This document shows positions 16,164-24,423 of a stretch of 64,000 nucleotides of DNA, one piece after another. Origin of the DNA: Bacillus sp. 491mf (GTDB taxonomy: Bacteria; Bacillota; Bacilli; Bacillales; Bacillaceae_G); NCBI RefSeq assembly GCF_900112415.1, contig NZ_FOLV01000004.1, positions 1-64,000 on the forward strand, in the 5' to 3' direction. The position numbers and the translations under genes were made by a program. Positions within the stretch are counted from its first letter, which is position 1. Every line of letters starts with the position of its first letter. The notes under the pieces are model-generated. The model saw nothing but the letters and a program-made list of their open reading frames with translations. It did not search any database and was not told where the DNA came from.

Positions 16164-16706
16164 ATGGGAAAAGAAGCTTTATTAATTGTAGATATGAGTA
16201 ATGATTTTGTGGCAGATAAGGGAGCTTTGACTGCTGGTAAACCAGCACAGGAAATTGTACCGTATATTAAAGAATTAGCAACCCAATTTTTAGAGGAGGG
16301 AAATATTGTTGTAGTTACAATGGATGCACACCAAGCTGATGATCCGCACTTTAAGTTATGGACACCACATAATATTGTGAATACAGAAGGACAACAATTA
16401 TACGGCGAATTATACGAATGGCATCAAGAAAATAGTAGAAACCAAAATTTAATTTATGTCCCAAAAACAAATTATAATGCTTTCTTTCAAACAGATTTGG
16501 CTACCACTTTAAAAAAATTAGGAGTTGAAAAAGTTCATACTGTCGGAGTTTGTACGGATATTTGTGATTTTTTGACAATAGCTGGAGCAGATGCAGAAGG
16601 TTTCAAAACGGCAATACACAAACGAGGCGTAGCGACATTTACTGATCTTGGAGAAATGATGATTAATCATATGCAGCTTTGTTTTCATACTGAAATCATT
16701 GAATAA
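16164..16706 (+). CDS. Isochorismatase-family cysteine hydrolase
   Basis: 180 residues with a complete catalytic triad: Asp10 in LLIVDMSNDFV, Lys101 in VPKTNYNAFFQTDL and Cys134 in GVCTDICDFLTIAGA. GALTAGKPAQEIVPYIKEL and TMDAHQADDPHFKLWTPHN (metal/His region) are also typical. The family includes nicotinamidases, ureidoacrylate and N-carbamoyl hydrolases; a nicotinamidase-like amide hydrolase is plausible but unproven. It is an intact relative of the split pseudogene that surrounds it. Its stop TAA falls in the ATAAA end of a bcr1 repeat. Confidence 0.88.
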   Translation: MGKEALLIVDMSNDFVADKGALTAGKPAQEIVPYIKELATQFLEEGNIVVVTMDAHQADDPHFKLWTPHNIVNTEGQQLYGELYEWHQENSRNQNLIYVPKTNYNAFFQTDLATTLKKLGVEKVHTVGVCTDICDFLTIAGADAEGFKTAIHKRGVATFTDLGEMMINHMQLCFHTEIIE

Positions 16707-16859
16707 AGTGAAACTTTAATCAGTGGGGGTTTTCTTCATCCCCCACTGATTATTAGTTGAACCAATCGGGCTTTTACGGGTAGTTTATCTCCCGCCTAAC
16801 TTCTTTGCTTTCGCCGAATTTTGAGGTGGGAGTATTACTGCCCGTTAATGCGGGATAAA
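16703..16859 (-). repeat. Full bcr1 repeat
   Basis: 157 bp in inverted orientation, ATAAAGTGAAAC to GCGGGATAAA, with both internal hairpins intact. It touches two genes: the isochorismatase stop codon on the left and the truncated 5' end of a kinase pseudogene on the right. Confidence 0.92.
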
Positions 16860-17295
16860 AAAGTGCATATCAGCCATATGCCAGTTTCAGGACGTGAGAA
16901 GTCTTGGGGATCTGAAAACGAAAAGGAACTCGTTTGGAAAAATATCGTGTCATTGTGTAATAATTTTTTAGACGCAAAGTATGACGTTATAATTGATTGG
17001 ATCGCATTTTGGGATGATGTTAAGAAGTACACGACTATTGGATTAAACAAGGGATAGAAGTGCGTTGTGGGCAAACCAGGAAATTCACTTGAAACGTGAC
17101 CTTCAAAGACCAACTGATGCACAAATGAGGGAAAGAGTCATAATTCTTCGGAAAGAGTTTCTGCAGTCTGATACTCTTTCTTATTTTTTTATTGATAATA
17201 CATCAGTTAATCTAGCATATTCAAGAGAAGGGTCAGTTTTTACTAGTTTAATATTGGTAAAATGGGAGGGGAATAATGAGAATTGCGACTTTTAA
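16860..17295 (+). pseudogene. P-loop kinase pseudogene, N-terminus removed by bcr1
   Basis: Directly after the bcr1 the frame encodes KKVHISHMPVSGREKSWGS, then ENEKELVWKNIVSLCNNFLD and AKYDVIIDWIAFWDDVKKY; after frameshifts near 17030 and 17065 it continues LWANQEIHLKRDLQRPTDAQ and MRERVIILRKEF, ending beside FFIDNTSVNLAY. This is the lid and C-terminal part of a small AAA_33-type nucleotide kinase. The P-loop is gone, so no kinase activity is possible. The end overlaps the next gene by 20 nt. Confidence 0.75.
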
Positions 17296-18052
17296 TATTT
17301 GGAATAATCAAACTTTGTGGGGTGAACGGCTAGCAGCAATCTGTGAAGTAATCAAAAATGTTAATCCTGAGGTTCTTGCTATTCAGGAAGTCAGGAGCAC
17401 TATTGATGGTGAAAAAGGGATAAATGTTGCACAATACATTGCGAATCAAACAGGTTATCCATTTTGTATTTTCAAAGAATATCCAGATTCTCCAGATGAA
17501 GGACTTGCATTTTTAAGTAAAGTCCCAATTTGTACTGAAGATGTTATTTGGAACAAAAATACTAAAGAATCAAATTACTGTGCCATTAGAATCACTTTCA
17601 AATATGGAAATTATGAATTTGGCATAACAAATGTTCATTTGAATTGGAAATCCACTTTCATAAGAAATGAACAAATTAGAGCAGTACATGATTGGATTTT
17701 TACAGAAAATAAGGCTAGAACATGCGAAATTCTTTGTGGAGATTTTAATGACGACCCTTATTCGAGTATTCATCAATACCTAACTGATAATCAGTGGATA
17801 GATGTAGCACAGTTTAAAGAAGAACACAATGATATTAAACCTCAACCAACTCTAGACTTTATAAATAATTTAAACATAAAAAATGAATCAAGTTTAAAAT
17901 TACAAGCTCGATATGATTGGATTTTAATTAACAAAAATAATAAATTGAATATTTCATCCATAGACAACGTGGAAGTCTTTGGGGATTATCCAGTTACTAA
18001 AGAAGCGATATTACCGAGTGATCATTATGGGGTGCTGATGGATATCACATAG
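17276..18052 (+). CDS. Endonuclease/exonuclease/phosphatase family hydrolase
   Basis: 258 residues with the EEP-fold motifs in order: RIATFNIWNNQTLWGERL (Asn7), VLAIQEVRS (metal Glu), FGITNVHLNW (His), CGDFNDDPYSS (GDFN motif, Asp and Asn) and the C-terminal SDHYGVLMDI (SDH motif). All catalytic positions are present, so it should be a Mg-dependent phosphoesterase; whether the substrate is nucleic acid, a phospholipid or a sugar phosphate cannot be told. GGAGGGGAATA precedes the ATG. It lies inside a zone of decaying genes but shows no damage itself. Confidence 0.88.
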   Translation: MRIATFNIWNNQTLWGERLAAICEVIKNVNPEVLAIQEVRSTIDGEKGINVAQYIANQTGYPFCIFKEYPDSPDEGLAFLSKVPICTEDVIWNKNTKESNYCAIRITFKYGNYEFGITNVHLNWKSTFIRNEQIRAVHDWIFTENKARTCEILCGDFNDDPYSSIHQYLTDNQWIDVAQFKEEHNDIKPQPTLDFINNLNIKNESSLKLQARYDWILINKNNKLNISSIDNVEVFGDYPVTKEAILPSDHYGVLMDIT

Positions 18053-18320
18053 ATGTATGTTTAATATAAATAACTAAAGAAGAAAACTAAAAGCATACTT
18101 TCTTCTTAAATTGGAGAAAATGATATTTTATAAATATCTTAAAATCGATTTTTATATTAAAACGCTGGTAGTATTTCAGAACTTCTTAACGTTTATTAGC
18201 AATACATTAAAACTTATTAATTATGTACTATTTTAATTATGCACACTTTTAAAAGTATTGATATATAAGGGTTTTTGTAGAGGATTATAAATATGCATAT
18301 GGTAAATTCAAAGATAATGT

Positions 18321-18473
18321 ACGGACATTTGTGTGTTACATACAGCAATTGATGCCTATAATAAAGGATTCCGCATTCTCGTGTATGAAAAAGCAGTTGC
18401 ATCATTAAATGAACAAGGGCATAAGTTCGCCCTGCAGCATGTAAAGTCTTGTCTACAAGCTAAAGTAGAGTAA
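18321..18473 (+). pseudogene. Isochorismatase-family pseudogene, C-terminal fragment
   Basis: A readable frame TDICVLHTAIDAYNKGFRIL, followed by VYEKAVASLNEQGHKFALQH and VKSCLQAKVE, ending in TAA at 18473. It contains the nucleophile Cys of the family (TDICV) and the full C-terminal helices, but no start or upstream half. Its style matches the N-terminal fragment at 15936, 2.3 kb upstream, suggesting one gene split apart. Confidence 0.8.
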
Positions 18474-18479
18474 GAAGAA

Positions 18480-18515
18480 AAAACCGCCAGAAAAATAGAA
18501 ATTTTGGCGGTTTTG
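18480..18515. terminator. Bidirectional terminator
   Basis: AAACCGCC / GGCGGTTT stem with A and T tracts on either side, between the isochorismatase fragment and the convergent methyltransferase gene. Confidence 0.8.
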
Positions 18516-19106
18516 TTATTTTCTTACAAAAATACAAATTGATCCCCTATATTCATGGAATATCACGTTGTTATATCCCGTTTCTTTTAGCAATTTTTCT
18601 ATGTCTGTTTTCGTTTTGAATTTTGTCATATGATACTTTATTTTATAGTGCTCAGCGACAATGAGAAAATATCCATTTGGTTTTAATACTCGAAATACTT
18701 CTGTTACATCATTCTCTAAATTAGGCCAAAAATAATGGGTTTGAAAAGCAGTAATCATATCAAAAAAGTCATTTAAAAAAGGTATAGCCGATACGCTTGC
18801 TTGTTTGATAAGCACTTTTCCTGAATCCACATCTTTTTTATTCATTTTGATAGAGTTTTCTACGGCTTGTTTGGAATAATCTATACCATATATTTTTCCG
18901 TCCAGATTCATTTTAGAGAGAATATGTATTGATTTTCCACCGCCGCACCCTATATCAAGCATGATTGCACGCTCACTAATTTTCACCTTACTTAAAGCCC
19001 ATTTTGTCATACTAGTATGAGCGACATTCATGATGCATAACATAGATGAGCCGACAAAACCTTGTGGATTTTTAGCTTGTTTAATTAATTTATTCAAAAC
19101 ACTCAA
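18516..19106 (-). CDS. SAM-dependent methyltransferase (class I)
   Basis: 196 residues from TTG 19106, which follows AAAGGTGAT; the long upstream extension to 19313 is T-rich non-coding sequence. Motif I AIMLDIGCGGGKSIHILSKM binds SAM, GKIYGIDYSKQAVENS supplies the acidic residue, VSAIPFLNDFFDMITAFQTH is motif II/post-II, and EVFRVLKPNGYFLIVAEHY motif III. It is UbiE/Methyltransf_11-like; the substrate is unknown. Transcribed toward the isochorismatase fragment. Confidence 0.87.
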   Translation of the reverse strand: MSVLNKLIKQAKNPQGFVGSSMLCIMNVAHTSMTKWALSKVKISERAIMLDIGCGGGKSIHILSKMNLDGKIYGIDYSKQAVENSIKMNKKDVDSGKVLIKQASVSAIPFLNDFFDMITAFQTHYFWPNLENDVTEVFRVLKPNGYFLIVAEHYKIKYHMTKFKTKTDIEKLLKETGYNNVIFHEYRGSICIFVRK

Positions 19107-19234
19107 TTTTTTATCACCTTTCTTTTTTATTTTAATGTAAAAAATTGTTTCTTTTAGAACTTCTTTCTGTATATTTTTCTTTATCCTCTTTTCGAATTCC
19201 TTTCTTATGGAAGAGGGAGATAGAAAAGAGTAAA

Positions 19235-19354
19235 GTCGACTTTGAAAAGGATATGTTAACAATTCAAGTGACGCAAAATGATGAAATAGAAGAAAAAAGT
19301 GAAAGTGGCACATATATTCGAAAAGATACAGGATCGGTTATTCGCCGGCAATAA
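19235..19354 (+). pseudogene. Hsp20 gene fragment
   Basis: About 40 residues, VDFEKDMLTIQVTQNDEIEE then KSESGTYIRKDTGSVIRRQ, resemble the strand-turn part of alpha-crystallin proteins (typical pattern V-x-x-x-x-x-LTI-x-x-x-x-x-x-EEK-x-x-x-x-x-x-IR). There is no start region and the end of the domain is missing, so this is a relic. It directly precedes a nested repeat. Confidence 0.5.
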
Positions 19355-19390
19355 GATTCCTAGAAAAAGAGAGATGCAGACATTCGAACA

Positions 19391-19726
19391 ATTATATATG
19401 TCCATTTTAATTTTTCGACATCTTTGTCTAGCTCTGCCTCCTAGGCCCTCCTGTCTAAGAACCTTCCACACAAGAAGGTAAAAAACACCTTCTGTGTGAA
19501 AGAACCTTAGCCAACGAGCCTAAACAGTCGGCTCCGCTTTTCTTTATAAGTCGCTACTATGCAGAATACAATTATGATCAGTACTCGATTGCTCCTTTTG
19601 TTTTAAACCTTGCATGTGGCAGAAAAAGGCCTGACCGCTTTTATGCATGGCTAGATGCTCTTGCTTGCCTAAAAAGAAAGAGGGTTTTTATGTCGATTTT
19701 TTCATTTGTATTTATATAGTGATATA
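19391..19726. repeat. Palindromic repeat (family R), interrupted copy
   Basis: The left end TCCATTTTAATTTTTCGACA and right end TATGTCGATTTTTTCATTTG form imperfect inverted ends; inside are TAAGTCGCTACTATGCAGAA and GAAAGAGGGTTTTTATGTCG. The same layout occurs uninterrupted at 37396-37600, and one end alone at 41192. This copy is split after CGACAT by a nested element. It may be one of the other numbered bcr repeats of the B. cereus group. Confidence 0.7.
19422..19545 (-). repeat. Nested element inside repeat R
   Basis: Read on the minus strand it starts AAAGAAAAGCGGAGCCGACT and ends GAGCTAGACAAAG, so its ends match the nested elements at 3876 and 30606 (AAGAAAAGCGGA... and ...GAGCTGGACAACAAAG). 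The interior is different and contains the hairpin ACACAGAAGGTG / CACCTTCTTGTGTG-like. It falls precisely between CGACAT and ATAAGTC of the host repeat. Confidence 0.6.
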
Positions 19727-19777
19727 AGTTTTGTTTCATTTATAGTATTTAGAAATTTCTTAATGTTATAATAGGAA

Positions 19778-20908
19778 ATGGTGATGAACATGAATGAAAA
19801 TGAAAAACAAATGCATCGATTGCAAGCGTTAAAAGAAATTGCGGAGTTATTAAATGAAGCGACTGATTTGCAGAAAATGTTAGAAAAAGTATTGCATACG
19901 CTCTTGCAAGTCATGAATTTACAAACAGGGTGGATTTTTTTTATTGATGAAAAAGGAACACATCGAATGCTCGTTGATACAAATTTACCACCAGCACTTA
20001 CATGGGAAGAAAAGAAACCAATGTGCGAAGGTGATTGTTGGTGTATTGATCGATTTGTTGCGGGGCGTTTGCAAAAAGCAACAAATATTATTGAATGTAA
20101 GCGTATAGAAGATGCGATTGAATATGAATGGGGAGAAACAGAGAGTATTACGCATCATGCGACGATTCCACTTCAGGCAGGAGGGGAGAGGTTTGGATTA
20201 TTAAATGTTGCTTCTCCTCATAAAACGCACTTTGCAGAAGAAGAATTAGCTTTATTAGAAGCGATTGCTTTTCAAATTGGGACAACGATTCAACGGATTA
20301 GGCTAGTTGAGAAGGAACGGAAATATGTAGTCGTTGCCGAAAGAAATCGCCTAGCACGTGATTTACATGATTCTGTTAAACAGCTTCTTTTTTCAATTAT
20401 GTTAACAGCTCGAGGAACAATGGATATGACGAAGAATACAGAATTAAAGGAGATGTTAACGTATATAGGAGAGTTATCACAAGAGGCACTGCAAGAGATG
20501 ACATTATTAATTTGGCAGTTACGGCCTGAGGGTTTAGAAAAAGGTCTTGCTGAAGCAATTCGAAATTATGGAAAGCTCCTTGGTATTCATGTAATTATGC
20601 GAATTGATGGAGTTATTTCGATAGACGATGAAATAGAAGAAATGTTATGGCGTGTTAGTCAAGAAGCGCTTCATAATTGTAAAAAACATGCTTCTTGCGA
20701 AAACGTATTTGTACATTTAAAAATAGAAAATAATATGTTGAAGTTTCAAATTGAGGATAACGGAATAGGGTTTATGAAAGAAAAAGTAAGAGATTCTGCG
20801 CTTGGTTTAAAAAATATGAAGGAACGCATTGAGTTGTTGAAAGGAAAGTTTCATATTCAAACGAAACTAGGTGAAGGAACGAAGATTGAGATTCAGTTAC
20901 CGGTATAA
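19778..20908 (+). CDS. GAF-domain sensor histidine kinase (NarL/LiaS class)
   Basis: 376 residues, no membrane segment. A GAF domain covers about residues 15-180, with the unusual cluster CEGDCWCIDRF that could bind a metal or sense redox. The HisKA_3 dimerisation helix has the phospho-acceptor His in ERNRLARDLHDSVKQLLFS (about residue 201), and the HATPase_c domain has SQEALHNCKKHA, EDNGIGF and LGLKNMKERIELL. Domain order matches B. subtilis YhcY. Start ambiguous among ATGs 19778, 19784 and 19790. The response regulator follows after 14 nt. Confidence 0.9.
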   Translation: MVMNMNENEKQMHRLQALKEIAELLNEATDLQKMLEKVLHTLLQVMNLQTGWIFFIDEKGTHRMLVDTNLPPALTWEEKKPMCEGDCWCIDRFVAGRLQKATNIIECKRIEDAIEYEWGETESITHHATIPLQAGGERFGLLNVASPHKTHFAEEELALLEAIAFQIGTTIQRIRLVEKERKYVVVAERNRLARDLHDSVKQLLFSIMLTARGTMDMTKNTELKEMLTYIGELSQEALQEMTLLIWQLRPEGLEKGLAEAIRNYGKLLGIHVIMRIDGVISIDDEIEEMLWRVSQEALHNCKKHASCENVFVHLKIENNMLKFQIEDNGIGFMKEKVRDSALGLKNMKERIELLKGKFHIQTKLGEGTKIEIQLPV

Positions 20909-20922
20909 AGGGGAGACAAATA

Positions 20923-21558
20923 TTGAAAATTAAATTACTGCTTGTAGAAGATCATCATATTGTCCGAAGGGGACTTGTTTTCTTTTTAAAGACAAAAGAA
21001 GAATTTGACATTATTGGTGAAGTGGGAGATGGAGAAGAGGCATTACAATTTATTCAAACAGAACGACCTGATGTTGTATTAATGGATGTGTCGATGCCGA
21101 AAATGGACGGAATTGAAGCAACGAAGCGTATAAAACAATATGACTCATCTATTAAAATACTAATGTTAAGCAGTTTTTCAGAACAAGATTATGTTCTTCC
21201 AGCAATAGAAGCAGGTGCAGATGGATATCAATTAAAAGAAGTGCAACCGGATCAACTTGTAGCTTCTATTATTGCGGTTTATCAAGGGAATGCGAATTTT
21301 CATCCAAAAGTAACACCTGCCTTATTAGGTCGTCCTGCGGCAATGGAGATCAAGCAAGATCATTTATCTATGTTAACGAAGCGAGAAAAAGAAGTGTTGC
21401 GTGAAATCGCCAAAGGAAGAAGTAATAAAGAAATTGCAGTAGAGTTACATATTACAGAACAAACTGTGAAAACACATGTTTCCAATGTCCTAGCTAAATT
21501 ACATGTAGATGATCGAACGCAAGCAGCCTTGTATGCGGTGAAACATGGTGTTGTATAG
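20923..21558 (+). CDS. NarL/LuxR-family response regulator
   Basis: 211 residues from TTG 20923 after AAGGGGAGACAAATA. The receiver domain has VEDHHIVRRG (acidic pocket), the phospho-acceptor Asp in DVVLMDVSMPKMDG and the conserved Lys of GYQLKEV. The C-terminal LuxR-type helix-turn-helix is LTKREKEVLREIAKGRSNKE, then IAVELHITEQTVKTHVSNVL. It is the partner of the preceding kinase, like YhcZ with YhcY. The signal and regulon are not visible here. Confidence 0.93.
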   Translation: MKIKLLLVEDHHIVRRGLVFFLKTKEEFDIIGEVGDGEEALQFIQTERPDVVLMDVSMPKMDGIEATKRIKQYDSSIKILMLSSFSEQDYVLPAIEAGADGYQLKEVQPDQLVASIIAVYQGNANFHPKVTPALLGRPAAMEIKQDHLSMLTKREKEVLREIAKGRSNKEIAVELHITEQTVKTHVSNVLAKLHVDDRTQAALYAVKHGVV

Positions 21559-21570
21559 GAAGCGTAATGA

Positions 21571-21605
21571 CAGAAACTCATACGAAAGTATGAGTTTCTG
21601 TTTTT
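21571..21605 (+). terminator. Terminator of the two-component operon
   Basis: CAGAAACTCATAC / GTATGAGTTTCTG perfect 13-bp stem with GAAA loop and T run. Confidence 0.95.
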
Positions 21606-21713
21606 GCTTATTCATACTATTTTCTCAAATGGTTTCCATCTTTCTTACGGTTTATAAGAGGGAATTTTCTGATAAGATAAATATACAAATTCAAACAAGG
21701 GAGAGAAATAAGT

Positions 21714-22250
21714 ATGAAACTAGTTGTTATTAATGGTACACCACGTAAATCCGGTAAAACTCGCGTCATTGCAAAGCATATTGCACAGACTTTTAACGGA
21801 GAATTATATGATTTAGCTGTTGAGGCACTTCCATTATATAACGGAGAAAATTCTCAATATGAATTACAGGCAGTAGCAAAATTAAAGAAACTTGTAAAAG
21901 AGGCAGATGGTGTTGTACTATGCACGCCGGAATATCATAATGCGATGAGCGGTGCACTAAAAAATGCATTTGATTTTCTTGGAAGCAGTGAGTTTATGCA
22001 TAAGCCGGTTGGTCTTCTTGCAGTTGCAGGCGGCGGTAAAGGCGGTATAAATGCATTAAATAGTATGCGCATCGTGGCAAGAGGAGTATATGCAAATGTG
22101 ATTCCGAAACAAGTTGTTATTGATAGTCTTCATGTGCAAAACGGAGAATTAGGAGAAGATGCGAAACCGCTAATTGCGGATTTGTTAAAAGAACTGAAAG
22201 GATACATGAGCATTTTTCCAGAACTGAAAAAACAGTTAGGAGCTGATTAA
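21714..22250 (+). CDS. NADPH-dependent FMN reductase
   Basis: 178 residues of the flavodoxin-like NADPH-FMN reductase family (azobenzene reductase/YhdA type). GTPRKSGKTRVIAKHIA at the N-terminus binds the FMN phosphate; VVLCTPEYHNAMSGALKNAFDF is the second FMN motif, followed by VAGGGKGGINALNSMR. It should reduce FMN, azo compounds or quinones with NADPH. GGGAGAGAAATAAGT precedes the ATG. The MFS gene begins one base after its stop, so the two are co-translated. Confidence 0.92.
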   Translation: MKLVVINGTPRKSGKTRVIAKHIAQTFNGELYDLAVEALPLYNGENSQYELQAVAKLKKLVKEADGVVLCTPEYHNAMSGALKNAFDFLGSSEFMHKPVGLLAVAGGGKGGINALNSMRIVARGVYANVIPKQVVIDSLHVQNGELGEDAKPLIADLLKELKGYMSIFPELKKQLGAD

Positions 22251-22251
22251 T

Positions 22252-23481
22252 ATGTCATCTCTTTACCGTGATTCTCGGTTGTACTATATTCTTGGAGCCA
22301 ATAGCCTATCAGCGATTGGCTCTGGGATTACAATGATTACGATTTCGTGGCTGCTTGTATCGTCGCCAGGTGGAAATACAACGTTCGGTTATATTTCAAT
22401 TATGTCTACACTTTTTATGTTTTTGTGTACACCGTTTATCGGACATTGTATTGATCGTTTTTCTCGTAAAACGTTGCTCTTAGTGAATGAAGCCATTGGA
22501 GCAATCGCTGCCTTAGCTATGGTATGTTGGGGATTTACAGGTCACTCCTATGAAACAATCCATTACATTGTGCTGTATATAACAGGTTCATTTTATTACT
22601 TAGTGTTTTATCCGAACATTTTCGCATTTAACCAAGAAGTGTTTGCACCGGAGCATTATAAATCATTAAGTGGAACGATGGAAATACAGGGACAGTTAAC
22701 ACAAGTCATCGCAGGTGCTGTTGCAAGTCTTATGATTGCAATTGTCGATGTGAAATGGATTTTATTGATCAATATGATATCTTATGTAGGAGCATTTATT
22801 TTATTATCGTTTATTCCGTATACAAAACAGAGAACAAAAGTGGGAAAACAACCATTCGTAAAACAAATTTTTGAAGGTGTTCATTTTATGAAGCAAAGAA
22901 AGCGATTATTTTGGTTTTTATTTGCGACATATATGCCGTTTATCGGTGTGATGATGACAAATTATTTAATGCCTGTATATATTTCAGACGTACTAAAGGC
23001 AAATGGATCGGTATATGGTACAGAAGGAATGATGTACGGTATTGGTGCGATGCTTGCGGGAATTGGCATTCCAATTCTTATGAAATATGTAAAAACAGAA
23101 GTATCTATTGTATTCACGATGCTCATATATACAATTTCAATTACCGTAATGATTATACAACCATCCGTTTACTTATTATACGGCCTTGCTATTTTTAAGG
23201 CGATGGGAAATGCAGGAACACGTGTTGCGCGAAGTGTGCTTATGATGGAAGAGGTTCCAAATGAAATAGTTGGGCGTGTTGATAGTCTATTTCGATTTGT
23301 TGGTACAGGTGTACGAGTTATTCTTCTTATTGCCTTTACAACGTTTGTGTCTCAAATCGGTGTCATGGTGCCGTTTTATGCACTGAGCCTATTATTAATT
23401 AGCGCAACATGTATTGCGTTTTCATATGTGAAAATGCAGCGGCAAGAACGAATTCATATTACCAAAAAAACGGTTGTATAG
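22252..23481 (+). CDS. MFS transporter
   Basis: 409 residues with about 12 hydrophobic segments. The MFS_3-type signature is the first cytoplasmic loop GHCIDRFSRKTLLLVNE between helices 2 and 3, with ANSLSAIGSGITMITISWLL as helix 1; the second half repeats the pattern around IPILMKYVKTEVSIVF. Probably a drug or metabolite efflux pump driven by protons; the substrate is unknown. Start ATG one base after the FMN reductase stop, with TTAGGAG inside that gene as ribosome binding site. The coupling suggests the reductase and exporter handle the same class of toxic compounds. Confidence 0.88.
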   Translation: MSSLYRDSRLYYILGANSLSAIGSGITMITISWLLVSSPGGNTTFGYISIMSTLFMFLCTPFIGHCIDRFSRKTLLLVNEAIGAIAALAMVCWGFTGHSYETIHYIVLYITGSFYYLVFYPNIFAFNQEVFAPEHYKSLSGTMEIQGQLTQVIAGAVASLMIAIVDVKWILLINMISYVGAFILLSFIPYTKQRTKVGKQPFVKQIFEGVHFMKQRKRLFWFLFATYMPFIGVMMTNYLMPVYISDVLKANGSVYGTEGMMYGIGAMLAGIGIPILMKYVKTEVSIVFTMLIYTISITVMIIQPSVYLLYGLAIFKAMGNAGTRVARSVLMMEEVPNEIVGRVDSLFRFVGTGVRVILLIAFTTFVSQIGVMVPFYALSLLLISATCIAFSYVKMQRQERIHITKKTVV

Positions 23482-23537
23482 TAACGAATCTAAAACACAT
23501 CCTATAGATGTAATATTTAAAAAAGGTGTGAATTGAT

Positions 23538-23651
23538 ATGGGAAAAACAAAAGCATTAGGTTCAGCGAAGCATAAAGGTAATCAAACGCAAGATCATACG
23601 TCTTCAAAGAAAGCACGCAATGCTCAAAATGCAGGACAGCGTCAAGGGTAG
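23538..23651 (+). CDS. Small basic hydrophilic protein (37 aa)
   Basis: ATG 23538, 6 nt after AAAGGTGTG, encodes MGKTKALGSAKHKGNQTQDH followed by TSSKKARNAQNAGQRQG. Rich in Lys, Gln, Asn and Gly with no hydrophobic residues to form a core; it has the look of small spore-associated or nucleic-acid-binding proteins of bacilli, but the family is not certain. A terminator follows 10 nt after the stop, supporting a real gene. Confidence 0.75.
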   Translation: MGKTKALGSAKHKGNQTQDHTSSKKARNAQNAGQRQG

Positions 23652-23659
23652 GGAAGGTG

Positions 23660-23687
23660 GCGAGGATTGACTCCTCGCTATTTTTTT
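23660..23687 (+). terminator. Terminator
   Basis: GCGAGGA / TCCTCGC stem, TTGAC-containing loop, seven T. Confidence 0.85.
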
Positions 23688-23767
23688 GAAATTTAATAAA
23701 TGTAGGTAAAATACTTCTGTAGCATCTTTTTCTTTTATATAATATAAAAAAGGGAGAGAACTGCTAT

Positions 23768-24322
23768 ATGAATAAATGGTTATTATTACTGTTGTTAATG
23801 CCGCCAGTATACGTTGTGTATATCACATATCGCATGAAGAGAATTGCTAATGAGAAAGTAAGTCATACAGCACCGTATGTTTTAATTTTAGGTGCGAAAC
23901 TATTTGGTGATAAACCATCGTTATCACTACAAAATCGATTAGATGTAGCGCTAGGCTATTTACATTCGCATCCAAAAGTAAAGGTAGTTGTATCTGGTGG
24001 ACAAGGAGACGATGAAGATATTTCAGAGGCGCTTAGTATGAGCCGCTATTTAATGGAAAACGGTATTGGAAAAGAAAGAATTTTACTTGAAGATCGTTCT
24101 ACGAGTACATATGAAAATATAAAGTTTTCTAAGGATTTATATGAGATAAAGCATGCGGTTGTAGTCAGTAACACCTACCATTTATACCGAGCAAAAATTA
24201 TTGCAGACCGCTTAGGTATGAAGATGGAAGCACTTGCTGCACCGACGCCAAAGCGTTCGAGAAAAAAGGCATATATACGTGAATATGCGGCAATCATAAA
24301 GACAATTTTAAACGATTATTAG
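23768..24322 (+). CDS. YdcF/SanA-type DUF218 membrane-anchored protein
   Basis: 184 residues. One N-terminal membrane anchor (LLLLLLMPPVYVVYITY) is followed by the DUF218 domain: YVLILGAKLFGDKPSLSLQN, VVVSGGQGDDEDISEALSM, ILLEDRSTSTYENIKFSKDL and VVVSNTYHLYRAKIIADRLG, the family's four conserved blocks with the acidic and SNTYHL residues of the putative active site. Relatives (SanA, ElyC) affect the cell envelope, but the reaction is unknown. Own ribosome binding site and terminator. Confidence 0.87.
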   Translation: MNKWLLLLLLMPPVYVVYITYRMKRIANEKVSHTAPYVLILGAKLFGDKPSLSLQNRLDVALGYLHSHPKVKVVVSGGQGDDEDISEALSMSRYLMENGIGKERILLEDRSTSTYENIKFSKDLYEIKHAVVVSNTYHLYRAKIIADRLGMKMEALAAPTPKRSRKKAYIREYAAIIKTILNDY

Positions 24323-24345
24323 AGCTCAAAATAGAGCTCTTTTTA
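24321..24345 (+). terminator. Terminator of the ydcF-like gene
   Basis: AGAGCTC / GAGCTCT stem with AAAATA loop and T run, starting at the stop codon. Confidence 0.75.
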
Positions 24346-24423
24346 TTTTGAGAAGGCAAATCATTTGAAAATAGCTCAAAATTCCGTAAGAATAGAGGAA
24401 AGAATGAAAAAGGAGTTGTATTT

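Noticed and set aside
19145-19234. N-terminal part of the frame leading into the Hsp20 fragment
   Set aside because: It is antisense to the T-rich leader of the methyltransferase gene and encodes a random hydrophobic stretch without a start signal.
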